Assembly (NCBI RefSeq): GCF_001434935.1
Contig: NZ_AZEG01000001.1
Span: forward strand, 128,914-192,913
DNA from: Liquorilactobacillus uvarum DSM 19971
GTDB taxonomy: Bacteria > Bacillota > Bacilli > Lactobacillales > Lactobacillaceae
DNA: 64,000 nt
Direction of reading: 5' to 3'
Within the stretch, counting starts at the first letter, position 1. The number at the start of each line of letters is the position of its first letter. Positions 62,296 to 64,000 of this stretch are shown here, piece after piece. The notes under the pieces were generated by a model. The model searched no databases, was not told the origin of the DNA, and saw nothing but the letters and a program-made list of their open reading frames with translations. Both the position numbers and the translations under genes were made by a program.

Positions 62296-62974
62296 TTTTT
62301 TCACTTCGATCATTGTTTAGTTTTTTCTGATTAATGCTGATAATATTAAAAACACCATCTTGGAAATCAACCTTGCTAACACGTGCGTTTTTCAATAAAA
62401 GCATTGGGACATCCCCCTTTAGTCCCTCAATAAAAACTGAAAGTACGATTGCATGTGCAACAATTAAAATATTGACCTCACCCTGCTTGTCTTTATATTC
62501 GTAGGCAATTTCTGTTAAAGTACGTGTCATTCGTTGATTAAGCTGCTGCGCATTTTCAATCTGAGTCGCTGTATCCATAATTTTGAACAAATTTGTTACC
62601 GCAGCGACATGCTGCTGTTGTCGAAAAGCCGCGATGATTTTGCGCAAACCTATTTTTCTTAAAACTGTCGGAACCAGTTTTCTATTCTTCATTTCCTCAT
62701 AATTTCCGAAATTAAGTTCACGCAGCCCAGGAGCTGTCTTTATTGGCGGCTTTTTTTTGTTGTTTTGTTCTAAAATATACTGAGCAGTCTTTTGAGTACG
62801 CTTAAGATCACTTGTATAGATTGCTGTAAATTCTACATTATGAAGATCATCACCTAATTTTTTTGCCATAGCGATTCCTTTTTTAGTTAATGGAGAATCG
62901 GTAATTCCTTGAAGTCGACGACGCCGATTGAGTTCTGTTTGACCGTGCCTTACTAAATAAAAATGAACAATCAT
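62285..62974 (-). CDS. Histidine phosphatase superfamily protein (phosphoglycerate mutase-like)
   Basis: The start at 62974 (MIVHFYLVRHGQTE) follows AAGGAAG. The 229-residue protein has the phospho-accepting RHG motif (His10), LQGITDSPLTKKG, YTSDLKRTQKTA, and the second catalytic His in ILIVAHAIVLS. It belongs to the broad-specificity phosphatase branch rather than glycolytic mutase. It overlaps the serine hydrolase by 11 bases, so the two may be coupled. Confidence 0.9.
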   Translation of the reverse strand: MIVHFYLVRHGQTELNRRRRLQGITDSPLTKKGIAMAKKLGDDLHNVEFTAIYTSDLKRTQKTAQYILEQNNKKKPPIKTAPGLRELNFGNYEEMKNRKLVPTVLRKIGLRKIIAAFRQQQHVAAVTNLFKIMDTATQIENAQQLNQRMTRTLTEIAYEYKDKQGEVNILIVAHAIVLSVFIEGLKGDVPMLLLKNARVSKVDFQDGVFNIISINQKKLNNDRSEKNEE

Positions 62975-63094
62975 TCGTTCCACTTCCTTAACAAACCAGC
63001 TATTTTCTTTGCCTAATTTTACATATCGGTGATCAGATAGTACAATTATACCAAACAAACTTTAAAATGACTTAATTATAAGGGATTGATCAAT

Positions 63095-63424
63095 GTGGCA
63101 AGCAATTCAGACTCCATTTTTAATTTACTATCTTTTTTAAAACGTCATCCGGATCAGTATAAACAGTTACAAACCTCATATAGTAATGTCATTCGTTTAA
63201 TCATACCTGATAGTGTTCGAATTTCAGACCAAGAAATCTACTTTCCCGATAACAAGCTGATGGTAAACAGAATGCAAACCGATTTTATTGCACAACATGG
63301 AGATTTGCTTAATCATTATCAAGAAAAGACTAAACACCCTGATTTACATTTCAAAGATATCTGGATTACAACAGCACATATTACACACAAAAAAAGTTAC
63401 TTACTTGAAATATCTTATGAGTGA
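63095..63424 (+). CDS. Small soluble protein of unknown function
   Basis: The 109-residue frame (GTG start at 63095, AAGGG 10 bases upstream; TTG at 63086 is too close to that site) has no membrane segment. It is mixed alpha/beta (FLKRHPDQYKQLQTSYSNVIRLIIPDSVRISDQEIYFPDNKLMV...). I do not recognise the family. It is read divergently from the phosphatase gene and ends before a strong terminator at 63455-63511, which supports it as a real single-gene unit. Confidence 0.7.
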   Translation: MASNSDSIFNLLSFLKRHPDQYKQLQTSYSNVIRLIIPDSVRISDQEIYFPDNKLMVNRMQTDFIAQHGDLLNHYQEKTKHPDLHFKDIWITTAHITHKKSYLLEISYE

Positions 63425-63454
63425 CGCTTCTTTCTTAATAGTTTTAAAAAACAT

Positions 63455-63511
63455 AAAAAAGTTTGAAGAAGAAATCTGGAATTTTCCTGGATCTCCTCTT
63501 CAAACTTTTTT
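63455..63511. terminator. Bidirectional terminator between the small gene and the MFS gene
   Basis: AAAAAAGTTTGAAGA pairs with TCTTCAAACTTTTTT through an inner GAAATC/GATCTC region. A and T runs flank both sides, fitting two convergent genes. Confidence 0.9.
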
Positions 63512-63557
63512 CAACTATTCACTGCAAATATTTTAAGTAAATTACAAATACAAAAAA

Positions 63558-64000
63558 TTAACCTTTTCTAACAACGCGTGTAACAATCATTAAATCAATT
63601 GCAATCAGCATTGCTGTTACAAGGAAAACTGTCTCATAACTAAACAAACTCGAAACAAGCGAACCAACCATTGGTCCTGCCACTCCTCCAGCTGCTTGAA
63701 ATGACTGGTTGTAGCTGAAAATGCGCCCAAATGCTTCGCTAGGGACATCAAGTGTCAAAATAGTCTGGACCGCCGGCAGCATTGCTGCACTAGAGAGCCC
63801 TAGTAAGAAACGCAAAAGTCCCAATTGCCACGGTGCTGTTACAAAAAACATAGGCACAAAAATAATTGCAGTAGCCAACAATCCGGTCAGTAAAATTCGT
63901 TCTGGCCCAATTTTATCCATCAAATGTCCAACTTTTGAGGCAAGTAGCAAGGTGCCAAAACCTGGCATAGCTGCAACAAAACCACTAACTAAAGAAATAT
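63558..64000 (-). CDS. MFS transporter (partial, N-terminus beyond the window)
   Basis: The last 147 codons of a major facilitator transporter are present; the frame continues past base 64000 (FISLVSGFVAAMPGFG upstream of the internal Met at 63968). The MFS motif-A-like loop ASKVGHLMDKIGPERILLTGLLATA is visible, then four to five hydrophobic helices ending IDLMIVTRVVRKG. The motif resembles that of drug:H+ antiporters such as multidrug efflux proteins. The substrate cannot be called from this fragment. Confidence 0.88.
   Translation of the reverse strand, partial: ISLVSGFVAAMPGFGTLLLASKVGHLMDKIGPERILLTGLLATAIIFVPMFFVTAPWQLGLLRFLLGLSSAAMLPAVQTILTLDVPSEAFGRIFSYNQSFQAAGGVAGPMVGSLVSSLFSYETVFLVTAMLIAIDLMIVTRVVRKG

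Overview
This is a low-GC Firmicutes chromosome segment. The gene content points to a lactic acid bacterium of the Lactobacillaceae, perhaps near Liquorilactobacillus or Ligilactobacillus; that genus guess is weak. Supporting signs are T-box leaders, strong AAGGAGG ribosome binding sites, DUF2969 and DUF1146 proteins, a rarA-6S RNA-usp arrangement, a ppx-ppk-ppx cluster, the sufCDSUB order, and a D-Ala ligase with Phe where D-Ala-D-Ala ligases have Tyr. No rRNA, tRNA, CRISPR array, insertion sequence or prophage was seen. Most of the window is core chromosome.

Layout. 1-1580: amino-acid ABC transporter (ATPase cut by the window start, plus permease) behind a T-box whose specifier reads as a His codon. 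1633-6749: shape and division genes minD, minC, mreD, mreC, mreB, then a cold-shock-like gene and radC. 6797-14329: HAD phosphatase, folC, valS with its own T-box (GTA, Val), and a thiI-iscS pair for tRNA thiolation. 14708-17861: ezrA, a free-Met sulfoxide reductase and rpsD with a structured leader. 18245-20359: a strange GshAB-like protein. 20502-23122: rarA, 6S RNA, a small membrane protein and a universal stress protein. 23419-30180: tag, ddl, and ppx-like/ppk/ppx polyphosphate genes. 30393-35434: accessory-looking stretch with an APH-fold kinase, small unknown proteins, a DUF975 membrane protein, a candidate structured ncRNA, cspA and a penicillin-V-acylase/bile-salt-hydrolase family enzyme. 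35773-40964: the suf Fe-S cluster operon. 41122-45887: ArsC/Spx-like protein, rodA, DUF2969, yidD, mbl and murA. 45968-57751: DUF1146, the F1Fo ATP synthase operon (atpBEFHAGDC, read on the minus strand), upp, sua5, prmC, prfA and tdk. 57984-60040: murT-gatD, which amidate lipid II. 60295-64000: manA, a serine beta-lactamase-fold hydrolase, a histidine phosphatase, a small unknown protein and a truncated MFS transporter.

Themes. Many genes serve the cell envelope: MreBCD, Mbl, RodA, MinCD, EzrA, MurA, Ddl, MurT/GatD. A second theme is sulfur, redox and translation: IscS-ThiI, Suf, fRMsr and ArsC-like.

The most unusual items are the following. (1) An intact 704-codon GshAB-like gene whose ligase and ATP-grasp signatures are both eroded. 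(2) A Ppx-like protein with lost ASKHA and HD signatures next to normal ppk and ppx genes. (3) An unassigned ~200-nt transcript at 33169-33370 with its own promoter, a 16-bp hairpin whose loop can pair with its 5' flank, and a terminator. (4) A minus-strand unit near 34150-34300 with an excellent Shine-Dalgarno site but only 12-14-codon reading frames. No obviously new multi-gene system was found.
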